Assembly (NCBI GenBank): GCA_000010565.1
Contig: AP009389.1
Coordinates: 2,914,001-2,978,000, forward strand
Length of the DNA: 64,000 nt
Source of the DNA: Pelotomaculum thermopropionicum SI
Lineage (GTDB): Bacteria; Bacillota; Desulfotomaculia; Desulfotomaculales; Pelotomaculaceae
Direction of reading: 5' to 3'
The notes under the pieces are model-generated. The model ran no database searches, was not told where the DNA came from, and saw only the letters and a list, made by a program, of their open reading frames with translations. Positions 41,201-50,665 of the stretch are shown here, in pieces (positions within the stretch are counted from its first letter, which is position 1; each line of letters opens with the position of its first letter). The position numbers and the translations under genes were made by a program.

Positions 41201-42601
41201 CTATACCCCGCGGCCTGCGCCCAAATCCTCCCGGCCGGCACCCCGCCTGACTCCGCATATTAAAATGAACACCGACACTGCTATTCCAATATAGAGGGGA
41301 TCGGCGGCCTTCGGCAAAAGGATCGCCCAGAGCAGGGTAAAAAGGGGTGCCAGGATAATGGCCGCCATTCCGGCCGGGGGCTTAACCCGGGCCGGGGCGA
41401 AGACGGCCGCCATCATGGGGGCAAAAACGGTAACGCCGCGCAGGGCCATGGAGAGAAAGGCCCACTTTAAAATAAGGGTGTTAAGGTTAAAGAGAACAAA
41501 GATAAAGCTGAGAAGTCCGACGATAAGAACCATCACCCGCGAGGACAGAAGCATTTCCCCTTCGCCGGCGCCGGGGCGGTACCTGCCGTAAACGTCCTGG
41601 GCCAGGATGGTGCCCACGCCCAGGCAAAGCGCCGCCCCGGAGAGCACCAGGGAAATAAGCAGGGTGGCCAGCGCCACTCCTCCCAGCCAGGGGTTCAGGT
41701 ACTGGACGAGAAACAGCGGCAGGGCGCTGCCCGGGTTTATTCCCGGATGGGCGGCGCGCATGTACAGCCCGATCATCACCGCGGCCAGGCCGGCCAGAGG
41801 AATCAGCAGGCCGGCCAGGAACAGCCCCAGCCTGGCGGAGCGGGCGTCTTTCCCGGCAAATACCGGCTGGAGGTAGGTTTGCGTAGAGATAAACCCTATC
41901 ACGGCCGAAATGCCGGAGGCCAGCTCCTTCGAAAAACTGCCGGGGAAAAGAGAAAGCCAGGGAACGGCGGGAAAGGTTTCCCTGATACCCCGGTATCCTC
42001 CCAGATACTTAAAGCTTATGCAACCGGCCACAAACAGGGTGGAGTAAACCAGGATCATCTTTAACAGGCCGATCTGGCTGGCGCTCAAAAAGCCCCCGAA
42101 AACCACGTAGGAAATCAGCACGGCGGCAAAAGCCGCCGCCGCCCACTGCGGCGAGACGGGGAAAAGGCTGGTCAGGATGGGTATGGCCGCCAGGCTCTGG
42201 GCGGCAATCTGAATAAATATCCCGGCAGAGGAATACAGGGCCACCCAGGGGCGGACGGAATCTCCAAAGGCAGCCGCCAGAAACTGGGGCACCGTATCCA
42301 CCTCCTGCCTCTTTAAGGGGCCCGCCAGGAAAAGCCCCATTAAAAGGCAGGCCAGGCCGCCCCCCAGGGTGAACCATATGGCGCTCAGGCCGTACTGGTA
42401 GGCCGTCTGGGCGGTGCCCACGGTCGAGGTGCCCCCGATAAAGGAGCCGATTAGGGAGCCGCCTATCAGGGCCGGCCCGATCCGCCTGCCGCCGACGGAA
42501 AAATCGGAGGCGGTACGGACATGCCGCGCCGAATACAGACCGGCCAGGCTTACCAGTGACATTGTAAACAGGATGCTGATATAATGGACGCCGGTAATCA
42601 T
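41201..42601 (-). CDS. Sodium:solute symporter family permease (second copy)
   Basis: A 466-residue SSS-type permease with about 12-13 helices. VRTASDFSVGGRRIGPALIGGSLIGSFIGGTSTVGTAQTAYQYG is the conserved start, and GFISTQTYLQPVFAGKDARSARLGLFLAG a later family block. It is only distantly like the copy at 37421-38947, so probably not a recent duplicate. Substrate unknown. It ends about 80 bases before the promoter of the T-box operon. Confidence 0.85.
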   Translation of the reverse strand: MITGVHYISILFTMSLVSLAGLYSARHVRTASDFSVGGRRIGPALIGGSLIGSFIGGTSTVGTAQTAYQYGLSAIWFTLGGGLACLLMGLFLAGPLKRQEVDTVPQFLAAAFGDSVRPWVALYSSAGIFIQIAAQSLAAIPILTSLFPVSPQWAAAAFAAVLISYVVFGGFLSASQIGLLKMILVYSTLFVAGCISFKYLGGYRGIRETFPAVPWLSLFPGSFSKELASGISAVIGFISTQTYLQPVFAGKDARSARLGLFLAGLLIPLAGLAAVMIGLYMRAAHPGINPGSALPLFLVQYLNPWLGGVALATLLISLVLSGAALCLGVGTILAQDVYGRYRPGAGEGEMLLSSRVMVLIVGLLSFIFVLFNLNTLILKWAFLSMALRGVTVFAPMMAAVFAPARVKPPAGMAAIILAPLFTLLWAILLPKAADPLYIGIAVSVFILICGVRRGAGREDLGAGRGV

Positions 42602-42653
42602 AATCCCATTATATCAAAAGATGCTTCATGCGGCCGTAAATTTTCTTCAGCTC

Positions 42654-44012
42654 TTACATCGTCAGGGTGCCACCGGGAGTTTCAACAAGTTTGAGCACGT
42701 TTTCCTCCCTGCCGTCCAGGGCATTCACGTAAATCAGATAGGTATCCTCCCCCAGCTTGCCCTGAAATTCATATGCCAGTTTCTCATTATCCACCCCGGC
42801 CGGAATCAGCACCAGCCTGCCGCCCGAAACCTCCAGCCGCGGGTTAATTGCCGCACGGGCCTTCTCGGGTGATATGCGGGCCGCCGGCAACTGGCGCGGC
42901 CGGTGAGACATCAGGTAGCCGGTTGCCTCCACGCCGGTAACCTGGCCGTCGTCCAGGCCTACCGTAACCTTGACCAGGTCCGGGTAAACGGTCACACCGT
43001 CCTGCACGGCCGCAAAATTGAAGGTAACCGCGTTGCCGTGCTTCATAAAGTAGGTGGGGTGCATTTCGCCAAAGCCGCGGTCGCTTAAAAACTTTAATGC
43101 TTTTTGCCCGGCCTGATCCAGGTCCAGCGCCGGTTCCCCGACCGGCCTGGAATTGAGCATCCAGGCTATCCTGCCGCCCTGCCTGGTAACGTCGAGCACG
43201 GTCCTGTCGCTGCCGCCGCCGGCCGGGGCAACCTCCACCCTGTAGGCCGGAATGCGGCCGTTAGCAATACCGGTTACAACCGCCTGGTAATCCACGCCCG
43301 GCCTTCTGTCCAGAAAGGCCAGGGCGGCATTTATGGCCTCTTCCTGGCTTATTTCGGCCTGCCCGCTCAAGGCCCTGGGCTCGGCGCGCTCCAGGTGCTC
43401 CGAAAACGGCCCGTCGTAGATCAGAGCCGGGTAGCGCTGCATCTGCCTGTCCAGCGCCTGCAAATCTGCCTGCGCCGGGTTTTCCTCGGGCTTCTGCAGG
43501 TTTTTCCTGACCTGCCGCAACAGCTCGCCAAAGTAAAAGTTATTTTGGGCCACCCTGTACTGCATTCCCTGAAGTTCCCGGTTTAGCTCCGCCGATTGCT
43601 CGTAAAGGTTGTTCAGGGTCTCCCAGTGCCCGCCGTCAATTGCCCCGCCCCCGTCAAGCTGCCTGGCCAGGCTTTCCGCATAGTTTGCCACCTGGGTTAA
43701 AAACTTGGCGGTGCGGCCGGCCAGCACGTCGTTCAGGGGTAATTGCCCCAGGTTGGATTGGGCAAAGGCGGCCTGCTGACGGATTTCCATCAAGAGCGCC
43801 TTGTCAAGGTGCGGGTCGGATGCTACGAGGCTTTTGGACAGAAGCACCTCCAGGCTTTGCACCTGGCCGGTCATATCGTAAAAAGCCCGGCGGTACTTAT
43901 TGTTTAAAAAGTTTTCCAGGCTACGGTTGGCCTGGTGCTGGCCGTAGCCCCACAGGCCAACCGCCGTCAGAACCAGAAGGCCGGCGGCCACCGGTACAAT
44001 CCATTTTCTCAC
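42654..44012 (-). CDS. ypeB: Spore germination protein YpeB
   Basis: YpeB is needed for stable incorporation of the cortex-lytic enzyme SleB in spores. The protein of about 452 residues has an N-terminal membrane anchor (VPVAAGLLVLTAVGLWGYG), a long helical region (SLENFLNNKYRRAFYDMTGQVQSLEVLLSKSL split across helices), and C-terminal PepSY-like repeats (ISQEEAINAALAFLDRRPG; DQAGQKALKFLSDRGFGEM; ISPEKARAAINPRLEV). I use the GTG at 44012, seven bases after GAGGAGG. It directly follows sleB, as in bacilli. Confidence 0.95.
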   Translation of the reverse strand: MRKWIVPVAAGLLVLTAVGLWGYGQHQANRSLENFLNNKYRRAFYDMTGQVQSLEVLLSKSLVASDPHLDKALLMEIRQQAAFAQSNLGQLPLNDVLAGRTAKFLTQVANYAESLARQLDGGGAIDGGHWETLNNLYEQSAELNRELQGMQYRVAQNNFYFGELLRQVRKNLQKPEENPAQADLQALDRQMQRYPALIYDGPFSEHLERAEPRALSGQAEISQEEAINAALAFLDRRPGVDYQAVVTGIANGRIPAYRVEVAPAGGGSDRTVLDVTRQGGRIAWMLNSRPVGEPALDLDQAGQKALKFLSDRGFGEMHPTYFMKHGNAVTFNFAAVQDGVTVYPDLVKVTVGLDDGQVTGVEATGYLMSHRPRQLPAARISPEKARAAINPRLEVSGGRLVLIPAGVDNEKLAYEFQGKLGEDTYLIYVNALDGREENVLKLVETPGGTLTM

Positions 44013-44024
44013 TGTCAAACCTCC

Positions 44025-44744
44025 TCACCTGGCAAAGACGTGATTGCCGATCTGGGTAATAACGTTCCTCGACCAAATCCACGGATTCACCGGTTTTGCC
44101 GGGTTCCAGAAAAAGACCGCCCCGCCCGTCGGATCGTACCCGCTCATGGCCATTTCCGCAGCCCGCAACGATTCCTGGCTGACGGGCCGGTAAGCCTGGC
44201 CGTTGGCAATCGACTCAAAGGCATGCTCCTGGAATATCACCCCGCTGATCGTGCGCGGAAAGGAAGCGCTCCTGGTCCGGTTCAGGATTACCGCCCCCAC
44301 GGCCACCTTGCCCAGGAGCGGTTCATCGGCCGCTTCGCCTTCAATAACCTGGGCCAGCAGGGCGATATCGCCCCTGTCGGTGGCGGCCCCTCTGGAAACA
44401 GCCGGGGCGGCCTCCGGCACGCTGAGGCCGAGGGCATCCCAGGTAGCCTGGCCTACCACCCCGTCGGGAGGCAGGCCGTTGTTAATCTGGAAGTCCTGAA
44501 CCGCCCGGAAGGTTTCGTAACCGTAAAAACCGTCCAGCGGGCCGGTGTAATAGCCCCACTGGCTGAGCCTCTGCTGCACGCGGTAAACATCGTCGCCGCT
44601 AGTTCCCCAGTAAAGAACCGGGTTTTGGGCCGCCGCCTGCTTTCCGCAAAACGAACTGCCGCCCGATAAAACAGCCAGCAGGCAGGCTATGCCGAAAACA
44701 AATGCTTTTTTGAAGAGAGGACTTTTCCCGCTGATAAATTCCAC
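44025..44744 (-). CDS. sleB: Spore cortex-lytic enzyme SleB
   Basis: Lytic transglycosylase acting on muramic-lactam cortex during germination. It has a signal segment (FVFGIACLLAVLSGG), a peptidoglycan-binding domain (YRVQQRLSQWGYYTGPLDGFYGYET... AVQDFQINNGLPPDGVVGQATW) and the hydrolase_2 domain (LLAQVIEGEAADEPLLGKVAVGAVILNR, catalytic Glu region; FWNPAKPVNPW). The open frame begins at 44834 inside the preceding terminator, so I use the GTG at 44744, although its ribosome-binding site is poor. Followed by ypeB six bases after its stop if the upstream ypeB TTG is used. Confidence 0.94.
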   Translation of the reverse strand: MEFISGKSPLFKKAFVFGIACLLAVLSGGSSFCGKQAAAQNPVLYWGTSGDDVYRVQQRLSQWGYYTGPLDGFYGYETFRAVQDFQINNGLPPDGVVGQATWDALGLSVPEAAPAVSRGAATDRGDIALLAQVIEGEAADEPLLGKVAVGAVILNRTRSASFPRTISGVIFQEHAFESIANGQAYRPVSQESLRAAEMAMSGYDPTGGAVFFWNPAKPVNPWIWSRNVITQIGNHVFAR

Positions 44745-44782
44745 CCCCTGGTTTTTGTTATATTTTTTCTTAAAAACCAGGG

Positions 44783-44789
44783 TATTATG
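44783..44789 (-). promoter_or_regulatory. Possible forespore sigma (SigF/SigG-type) -10 box for sleB
   Basis: CATAATA on the minus strand fits the -10 of SigF/SigG promoters and lies between the terminator and the sleB start. The -35 match is poor. sleB is SigG-dependent in B. subtilis, which supports but does not prove this. Confidence 0.35.
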
Positions 44790-44790
44790 T

Positions 44791-44820
44791 AAAAAAAGCC
44801 GGGGTTCTTTAACCCCAGCC
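44791..44820 (-). terminator. Intrinsic terminator between ypeB-sleB and the upstream region
   Basis: GGCTGGGGTT and AACCCCGGC pair around AAAG and are followed by TTTTTTT on the minus strand. It lies after the chemoreceptor gene at 44921 and upstream of sleB. Confidence 0.92.
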
Positions 44821-44920
44821 CAGGCTGTTGACAAAGTCCCCCCGGTGGCTGAAACCGCTTGGCTCAGAATGCTCCGCGTCGGGTGAACTATGGCTCACTT
44901 CGGGCGGAAATGGGACGCCC

Positions 44921-46042
44921 TTAGTTTATTTTGAAAACCGATACGGTATTCTTAATTTTTTTAGAAAGCACAGGCAGTTCCTGGGCCACTGCCGCCGTTT
45001 CCTCGGCAGAAGCGGCGGCCTCCTCGGTGACGGCGGCAATTGCCTCGGCGCTGCCCACCAGGGCCTCGCTGGTGGCCGCCTGTTTTCTGGCCGATTCCGC
45101 CAGGTCCTGGATCAGGGAAAGGGTCTGCGCCACCAGTTCCTGAATGGAGCGGAAGGACTCCCCGGCGTTGCCGGTCAGGTTTATGCCCTGCTCCACGGCT
45201 TCCACCGCCCCCACGGTGCCCTGCTGAATGGTGGCCACCAGGCTGCCGATTTCCTGGGTGGCGCTGCCCGAGCTTTCGGCCAATTGCCGCACTTCTTCGG
45301 CCACCACGGCAAAGCCGCGCCCGTGCTCGCCCGCCCGGGCCGCCTCAATGGCTGCATTTAAGGCCAGCAGGTTGGTCTGCGCCGCTATGTCCTCGATCAC
45401 GCTTATAATCTGGCCTATCCTGGCCGAGTTTTCGCCCAGCTCGGAAATCCTTTTATTAATCGTATTCATGCCCTCCACCACTTTTTCCAGGGCCTCGCCT
45501 CCCAGCCGGGCCGCCCGGTCGGTGCTGGCTGCGAGCTGCGCGGCACCTTCTGCCTCATCGGCCGAAAGTCTGGCAGAAGCTGCGAACTCTTCCACCGACC
45601 TCAGCAACTGCTGAACCTGGCCGGCCTGTTCCTGGGTGCCCCGGCTGATCTTTTCGGTGCTTTCGGAAATCAGGCTGCCGGCCTGATCAAGGGTCTTAAT
45701 GTTTTCCAGAGAGCGGGAGAAATAGGCAATCATGCCTTTGCAAATTTTTTCCAGGTTCAGCCCGAGCGTGCTGAACTCTCCCATGGCCCTGGTATCGGCC
45801 GCCAGGGTCAGGTTGCCTTTGACAATCTCATCGGAATACTCAATAAGGCCGCTTATTGCCTTCGAGAGGGAACCGGCCAGCAGGTAAAAAAGCACCGTCC
45901 CCAGCGCCGCGCCCGCCAGGGCGCCCCCTGCCAGCACATACACGTTCCTGCCGTTTATGTAATAGCTTGCAATAACGGTTAGCGAAAGCAAAAGGCCGGC
46001 GCCAAACCCAAAGGCAGTCAGCCTTGCCTTAACTGTTGCCAT
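44921..46042 (-). CDS. Methyl-accepting chemotaxis protein without an external sensor domain
   Basis: A 373-residue chemoreceptor. Two adjacent N-terminal helices ([22 protein letters not shown] and [22 protein letters not shown]) are joined by a loop of only a few residues, so there is no extracellular ligand domain. A HAMP-like linker follows, then the signalling hairpin with the conserved tip [38 protein letters not shown]. It ends with VSVFKIN and no CheR-docking pentapeptide. It is a tandem partner of the next gene (12-base gap), with the same layout. Confidence 0.9.
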   Translation of the reverse strand: MATVKARLTAFGFGAGLLLSLTVIASYYINGRNVYVLAGGALAGAALGTVLFYLLAGSLSKAISGLIEYSDEIVKGNLTLAADTRAMGEFSTLGLNLEKICKGMIAYFSRSLENIKTLDQAGSLISESTEKISRGTQEQAGQVQQLLRSVEEFAASARLSADEAEGAAQLAASTDRAARLGGEALEKVVEGMNTINKRISELGENSARIGQIISVIEDIAAQTNLLALNAAIEAARAGEHGRGFAVVAEEVRQLAESSGSATQEIGSLVATIQQGTVGAVEAVEQGINLTGNAGESFRSIQELVAQTLSLIQDLAESARKQAATSEALVGSAEAIAAVTEEAAASAEETAAVAQELPVLSKKIKNTVSVFKIN

Positions 46043-46054
46043 CCCGCTCCCCTC

Positions 46055-47197
46055 CTAGCTCAAACCAGATTGAAAGGATTTTTTGACCAGATCGGCATCC
46101 TGTTTCAGCCTGTCCGCAATGGCTGCCAGTTCCTGGGCCGAGGAGGCGGTTTCCACGGTGCTGGCCGCAGCCTCTCTGGTAACCGCCGCAATGGATTCGG
46201 CAACGTTAACCAGGGTCCCTGTTGATTCCGCCTCGTGCCTGGATTTTTTAGATATTTTCATCATTACGTCCAAGGTGTTTTGAATCAGGGCGGTTATTTC
46301 CCTAAACTGCCTGCCGGCCTCCTCCGTAAGGGCAACCCCCTGCTTAACCGCCGACGCAGCGGCGGCGGTGGACTCGCCTATGCCCGTGACCAGCGCCGTA
46401 ATCTCCTTGGTGGCCTTCCCCGAGGTTTCGGCCAGCTTGCGCACTTCATCGGCCACCACGGCAAAGCCTTTTCCGTGATCGCCGGCCCGGGCCGCTTCAA
46501 TGGCGGCATTTAAGGCCAGCAGGTTGGTCTGCCCGGCAATGCTGTCTATTACCTCCACAATCTGCCCGATCTTGGCCGAAATAAACCCCAGTTCCTCAAT
46601 CCTCTGATATATTAACTGCATGCCCCCGGAAATTTTCTCGATGGCCTCGGCCCCAGTGGTAACGGTGTCCAGGGAAGTGCGGGCCACTTCGGCCGCCCGT
46701 TCCGCCTTCTGGGCCGATTCGCCGGCGGCCGCCGCCAGCTCTTCAATGGCCTGGTGCATGTTTTGCACCTGGAGCGACTGCTCCCGGCTGCCGGAACTGA
46801 TTTGCTCGGTGCTGCTAAAAATCTTGCGCGCCGCGTCGGCTAAAACCTGAGCCTGCTTTTGTACCTCCAGGGTATACTTGCCTACCCCTTTGTTCATTTT
46901 CAAAACGTTTTCAAAGAACCTGGCCATATCCTTTTCTTTCCGCTCATGTTTAAAGTTATAATCAAACTTTCCCTCCGCCATGCCGGCCGACCACTCCAGG
47001 TACTCCTTCAGCGTCCTGCTAAATGAAACGTTAAAAAAGTAAACCGCACCCGTTACCAGTAAAACCCCTGCGGCGGTCCCCGCCGCCAGCCCGGCCAGTG
47101 AACAACCGGCGGCATACCAGCCGGCCAGCGATAAGGTTGCCGCTAAAAGCCCTGCCCCAAAAACCAGGCAGGTCAGCTTTTCTCTAACGGTTTTCAT
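46055..47197 (-). CDS. Methyl-accepting chemotaxis protein, paralogue without external sensor domain
   Basis: About 380 residues with the same plan as the downstream gene: two close N-terminal helices ([42 protein letters not shown]), a cytoplasmic linker ([23 protein letters not shown]), and the hairpin tip [38 protein letters not shown]. Sensing must be of membrane or cytoplasmic signals. I use the ATG at 47197 after GGGGGT; an upstream in-frame TTG is overlapped by that site. The two receptors are probably an old tandem duplication. Confidence 0.9.
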   Translation of the reverse strand: MKTVREKLTCLVFGAGLLAATLSLAGWYAAGCSLAGLAAGTAAGVLLVTGAVYFFNVSFSRTLKEYLEWSAGMAEGKFDYNFKHERKEKDMARFFENVLKMNKGVGKYTLEVQKQAQVLADAARKIFSSTEQISSGSREQSLQVQNMHQAIEELAAAAGESAQKAERAAEVARTSLDTVTTGAEAIEKISGGMQLIYQRIEELGFISAKIGQIVEVIDSIAGQTNLLALNAAIEAARAGDHGKGFAVVADEVRKLAETSGKATKEITALVTGIGESTAAAASAVKQGVALTEEAGRQFREITALIQNTLDVMMKISKKSRHEAESTGTLVNVAESIAAVTREAAASTVETASSAQELAAIADRLKQDADLVKKSFQSGLS

Positions 47198-47285
47198 AGG
47201 GACCCCCAATGTCGTAAATATTTAAACTATTTTATATATTCGACAGATTTAAAGAAATCCTCCATTTTAAAGAAAACTTTTCCAT

Positions 47286-47309
47286 AAAAAAACCCCTCTT
47301 TCGGGGCTT
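47286..47309 (-). terminator. Terminator of dsrC
   Basis: AGCCCC and GGGGTT pair around GAAAGA, followed by TTTTTTT on the minus strand, about 20 bases past the dsrC stop. Confidence 0.88.
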
Positions 47310-47328
47310 TTCGGTTTCCAGGAAACAA

Positions 47329-47646
47329 TTACACGCATCCGCTGGGTTTCGGCAGGCCGGCCAGTTTGCAGGCGCCTTTAGCCGGACCGGTGGGGAAAAG
47401 CTCGTAAATGTACTTTAAAGTAAACCCGGTTTCCTTGCAGAGCTTGCGGATCATCGGGGCAACCTGGAACTGGAGGTAATAATCGCGCAGGTAGTTGATT
47501 ACCTTCCAGTGGTCCTGGGTCAGCTCGGAAATCCCTTCATTTGAGGCAAAAGCCCTGGCCACGTCTTCATTCCAGTCGTCAGGATTGACGATGAAACCAT
47601 CTTCGTCCAGCTCAATCTCTTTGCCGTTGACGGTGATACTGGGCAT
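47329..47646 (-). CDS. dsrC: DsrC/TusE-family sulfur carrier with both redox cysteines
   Basis: A 105-residue protein from the ATG at 47646 (MPSITVNGKEIELDEDGFIVNP) behind GGAGGTG. The C-terminal arm KGACKLAGLPKPSGCV has both conserved cysteines (Cys93 and the penultimate Cys104), which is the true DsrC pattern rather than TusE or RspA. DsrC carries the sulfur as a trisulfide between dissimilatory sulfite reductase and the membrane complex DsrMKJOP. No dsrAB or membrane complex genes lie in this window. It is monocistronic, with its own terminator. Confidence 0.93.
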   Translation of the reverse strand: MPSITVNGKEIELDEDGFIVNPDDWNEDVARAFASNEGISELTQDHWKVINYLRDYYLQFQVAPMIRKLCKETGFTLKYIYELFPTGPAKGACKLAGLPKPSGCV

Positions 47647-47785
47647 TTCAGCAGGCACCTCCAATCCATATTTAAAATTACAGAATTTTTAAAAAAAATA
47701 TTTATTCTTAATATAAATAATGCCCATGATAAAAAAAGATACCACGGCCGTATGTTTTCGTCAATCTAAAACAGCCGCAATTTTC

Positions 47786-48268
47786 CTAATAATGATACGG
47801 CTCTCCCCTGGCAATCTTGAACCAGCGGTAGAGCTGCTCCAGCAGGATCAGGCGCACCAACTGGTGGGGAAAGGTCATCCTGGAAAATGAAAGCCTCATG
47901 GCGGCCCGTTCCAGAACTTTTTCCGATAGGCCCAGGGCGCCCCCAATGGCAAAGGTGATGTCGCTCCTGCCTGACAGCGCCAGGCGGTTCAAAATTTCCG
48001 CCATTTCCTCGGATGAATGCATTTTTCCCCTGACGTCCAGGGCAATCAGGAAGGTGCCCGGACGCAGCCGGCCCAGCAGGCGCTCCCCTTCTTTTTCCTT
48101 CACCTTTTCCCCCCCGGCGGCTGCCGGGTTTTCGGGCAGGCTCCCGTCTTCTACTTCCACAACGCTTATCTTTGCATAAGCGGAGAGCCTCTTCAGGTAT
48201 TCGGCCGCCCCCTCAGTCAGGTATTTCTCCTTTAGCCGGCCCACGGCCAGAACGGTAATGTGAAACAT
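47786..48268 (-). CDS. rlmH: 23S rRNA (pseudouridine1915-N3)-methyltransferase RlmH
   Basis: SPOUT-family methyltransferase of helix 69 of 23S rRNA, about 160 residues. FHITVLAVGRLKEKYL opens it, and the AdoMet-binding trefoil knot includes FAIGGALGLSEKVL and FSRMTFPHQLVRLILLEQLYRWFKIARGEPYHY, the C-terminal signature. I use the ATG at 48268, a few bases after GGAGGGT. It follows the murA terminator. Confidence 0.96.
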   Translation of the reverse strand: MFHITVLAVGRLKEKYLTEGAAEYLKRLSAYAKISVVEVEDGSLPENPAAAGGEKVKEKEGERLLGRLRPGTFLIALDVRGKMHSSEEMAEILNRLALSGRSDITFAIGGALGLSEKVLERAAMRLSFSRMTFPHQLVRLILLEQLYRWFKIARGEPYHY

Positions 48269-48288
48269 CAAACCCTCCAGAAAAACAA

Positions 48289-48307
48289 AAGCGTGTCTGG
48301 CACGCTT
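48289..48307 (-). terminator. Terminator of murA
   Basis: AAGCGTG and CACGCTT pair around a five-base loop directly after the murA stop, followed by TTGTTTTT on the minus strand, before rlmH. Confidence 0.75.
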
Positions 48308-49563
48308 TATTTTCTCCAGATTGCCGCACCTAAAGCGGTCAGCTTTTTCTCCAGATTATGGTAGCCCCTGTCGATGTAAGCAGCGTTACAGATCTCCGTC
48401 TTCCCGGCCGCCATCAGCCCGGCCACAATCAGGGCGGCGCCGGCGCGCAGGTCGGTGGCCTTCACCTGGGCCCCCTGCAGGGCGGGCACTCCCTCAATTA
48501 CTGCCATCCGCCCCTCGACTTTTATGTTGGCACCCATCCGCTTCAGCTCGTCGGCAACCATAAAGCGGTTTTCAAAGATATTTTCCACTATTACACTTGT
48601 CCCCGGCGCGGTGGAGAGCATGGCCATTAACTGGGGCTGCATGTCGGTGGGAAAGCCGGGATAGGGCATGGTCTTGATGTCTATCGGGCGCAGGGGTTTT
48701 TCCGCCCGCACTTGAAGGGTGTCTCCCTCCTCGCGCACCTCGACGCCGGCCTCCCGCAGCTTGGCGCTCAGCGGCTCCAGGTGAATCGGGATGACGTTGT
48801 CCAGCACAACGTCGCCGCCGGTGGCCGCTGCGGCCACCATGAAGGTGCCCGCCTCAATCCGGTCGGGGATTATCGAGTAGCGTTCCCCGCCCTCCAGGTA
48901 AGGAACCCCTTCAATCTTTATCACGTCGGTGCCGGCACCCCTCACCCTGGCCCCCATGGCGTTGAGAAAATTAGCCAGGTCCACAACCTCCGGCTCTTTG
49001 GCAACGTTCTCAATAAGGGTCTGTCCCTCGGCCAGGCAGGCCGCCATCATAATGTTTTCGGTGGCTCCTACGCTTGGAAAGTCAAGGTAAATCCTGGCCC
49101 CCTTAAGCCGGCCGGGGGCACTGGCCTGCACGCAGCCGCGCTCTAAGGACAGGCTGGCACCGAGACCGGTCAGGCCTTTAAAGTGCAGGTCCATAGGCCG
49201 GACGCCGATGTTGCAGCCGCCCGGCAGCGCCACCTGGGCCTGGCCGAACCTGGCCAGCATGGGCCCCAGGAGGAGGTTTGAGGCCCTCAGCTTTTTCACC
49301 AGGTGAAACGGAGGACCGGCGCTTATCTTCTCCGCCGGCACCACCCGCAGAGTTTCCGCCCCTTCCCACGTAATAGAAGCGCCCAGGCTGTTGACTATCT
49401 CAATCATCACCCGGACGTCGCTTATGTCCGGGACGTTCTCCAACACCGTTTCTTTCCGGGAAAGGATAGTGGCGCACAAAATGGCCAGGGAGGCGTTTTT
49501 GGCGCCGCTTATCTTTATTCTGCCGCGGAGGGGCCTGCCTCCGTCAATAACAATTTTGTCCAT
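48307..49563 (-). CDS. murA: UDP-N-acetylglucosamine 1-carboxyvinyltransferase
   Basis: First committed step of peptidoglycan synthesis: transfers enolpyruvate from PEP to UDP-GlcNAc. From the ATG at 49563 (MDKIVIDGGRPLRGRIKISGAKNASL) behind GGGAGGATG it has 418 residues. The PEP-adduct cysteine, target of fosfomycin, is Cys117 in LPGGCNIGVRPMD. Two EPSP-synthase-like domains are evident. In B. subtilis a murA copy is next to ywmB/atpC; here it is far away beside rlmH. Confidence 0.98.
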   Translation of the reverse strand: MDKIVIDGGRPLRGRIKISGAKNASLAILCATILSRKETVLENVPDISDVRVMIEIVNSLGASITWEGAETLRVVPAEKISAGPPFHLVKKLRASNLLLGPMLARFGQAQVALPGGCNIGVRPMDLHFKGLTGLGASLSLERGCVQASAPGRLKGARIYLDFPSVGATENIMMAACLAEGQTLIENVAKEPEVVDLANFLNAMGARVRGAGTDVIKIEGVPYLEGGERYSIIPDRIEAGTFMVAAAATGGDVVLDNVIPIHLEPLSAKLREAGVEVREEGDTLQVRAEKPLRPIDIKTMPYPGFPTDMQPQLMAMLSTAPGTSVIVENIFENRFMVADELKRMGANIKVEGRMAVIEGVPALQGAQVKATDLRAGAALIVAGLMAAGKTEICNAAYIDRGYHNLEKKLTALGAAIWRK

Positions 49564-49664
49564 AACATCCTCCCGCATCATAAAAAAGCTAAAATCTTCA
49601 AACACGGCTTTTTTAAAAAATATTCTTCTTTAAAAAATTTATTCCTGCCCAATCCTTCTTTTAT

Positions 49665-50579
49665 TCACGCATTGTTGCGGCGGGCCCACTCCTGCCACTC
49701 AGCCTCAAACCGGCCCTCGTCCAGGTGCAGTACTTCCCTTACGGCCCGGCCGAAATCTTTGCCCGCGCCCAGTTCCCTGAGCAGGCCGGCAAGGGCGCCT
49801 TCTCCGTAGCGGTAAGCTATATAGCGCACCGCCGCCAGCGACTCGCGGTAGGCCAGGGACTGGTTGGGCAGGCTGTCGAAATTGTACGTAAGTTCGTTCA
49901 TGGAGTACAGCGGCTGTCTCAGTGAGCCGGCCGGATCGTCAAATTCGAAGCCGGTCAGTTTGTGCTCCTCGTACTGGGCCAGCCCTTCGGTAAACCAGCG
50001 CGGGTAGTTGCCTCCCGTAAGGTAGTCCACCATCAGGTGGGCAAGCTCGTGCGCCATGGGCCCGGCGGAAGCAAAAGCTTCCCTTACCCTGCCGGGTTCT
50101 GTTTCACCAATCCAGGCTGCCGGGGAAAGCACTCTTATCGCCCCCGCCCAGTAAACCCCCATGGCGCTTTCCTTGGCTTCCCAGCCGAAACTTTTGTTCA
50201 GCTCCTCCTTTGAAGAATAAAGAATGATGGGGATTCTGCGGCGGGGAACAAAGCCGAAGTCCTCCGTCACCGGCCGGTAAAAACGCTCCGCTGTTTCCAG
50301 CACCAGCCCGGCCATCTCCCGTTCCTCCGGCTTGAATTTAATAAAAAAGTGTTCCGAGGTCATCCGGTCCATGCCCCGGGCTGCAATAACGGCATGCGTT
50401 TTCAGCAGTTCCCTGGCCGCCCCGTAGGCGTAAAACTTGACGTTCGCCGGGCACTTCCAGAGCAGCGCAATTGCCAGAACGGTAAGGACTGCCGCTATCT
50501 TGGCGGTCTTAAACAGAAAAAGGGGAGCGGGCGAACCGTTCACCACATTCTGCACCGCATTTTGTACTGCCTGCTCCAT
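49665..50579 (-). CDS. Membrane-anchored peptidase MA-like metalloprotease
   Basis: A 304-residue protein with one N-terminal membrane helix (IAAVLTVLAIALLW) and an external domain containing GPMAHELAHLMVDYLTGGNYPRWFTEGLAQYEEH: HELAH is the HExxH zinc motif and the later Glu (WFTEGLAQY) the third ligand, as in gluzincin peptidases of the MA-like group. Related proteins are widespread in spore-formers with unknown targets. ATG behind GAGGCAGG. Confidence 0.82.
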   Translation of the reverse strand: MEQAVQNAVQNVVNGSPAPLFLFKTAKIAAVLTVLAIALLWKCPANVKFYAYGAARELLKTHAVIAARGMDRMTSEHFFIKFKPEEREMAGLVLETAERFYRPVTEDFGFVPRRRIPIILYSSKEELNKSFGWEAKESAMGVYWAGAIRVLSPAAWIGETEPGRVREAFASAGPMAHELAHLMVDYLTGGNYPRWFTEGLAQYEEHKLTGFEFDDPAGSLRQPLYSMNELTYNFDSLPNQSLAYRESLAAVRYIAYRYGEGALAGLLRELGAGKDFGRAVREVLHLDEGRFEAEWQEWARRNNA

Positions 50580-50665
50580 GGCCTGCCTCCGTTTCTAACT
50601 AATCAGCCAGTTTAATTATAAAACGGCGGGCAGACCCTTCCTAGCGGTAATTAATGCATAAGGAA

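Noticed and set aside
44745-44834. Longer SleB reading starting inside the upstream terminator
   Set aside because: The first codons would be the terminator hairpin itself; a start downstream of it is needed.
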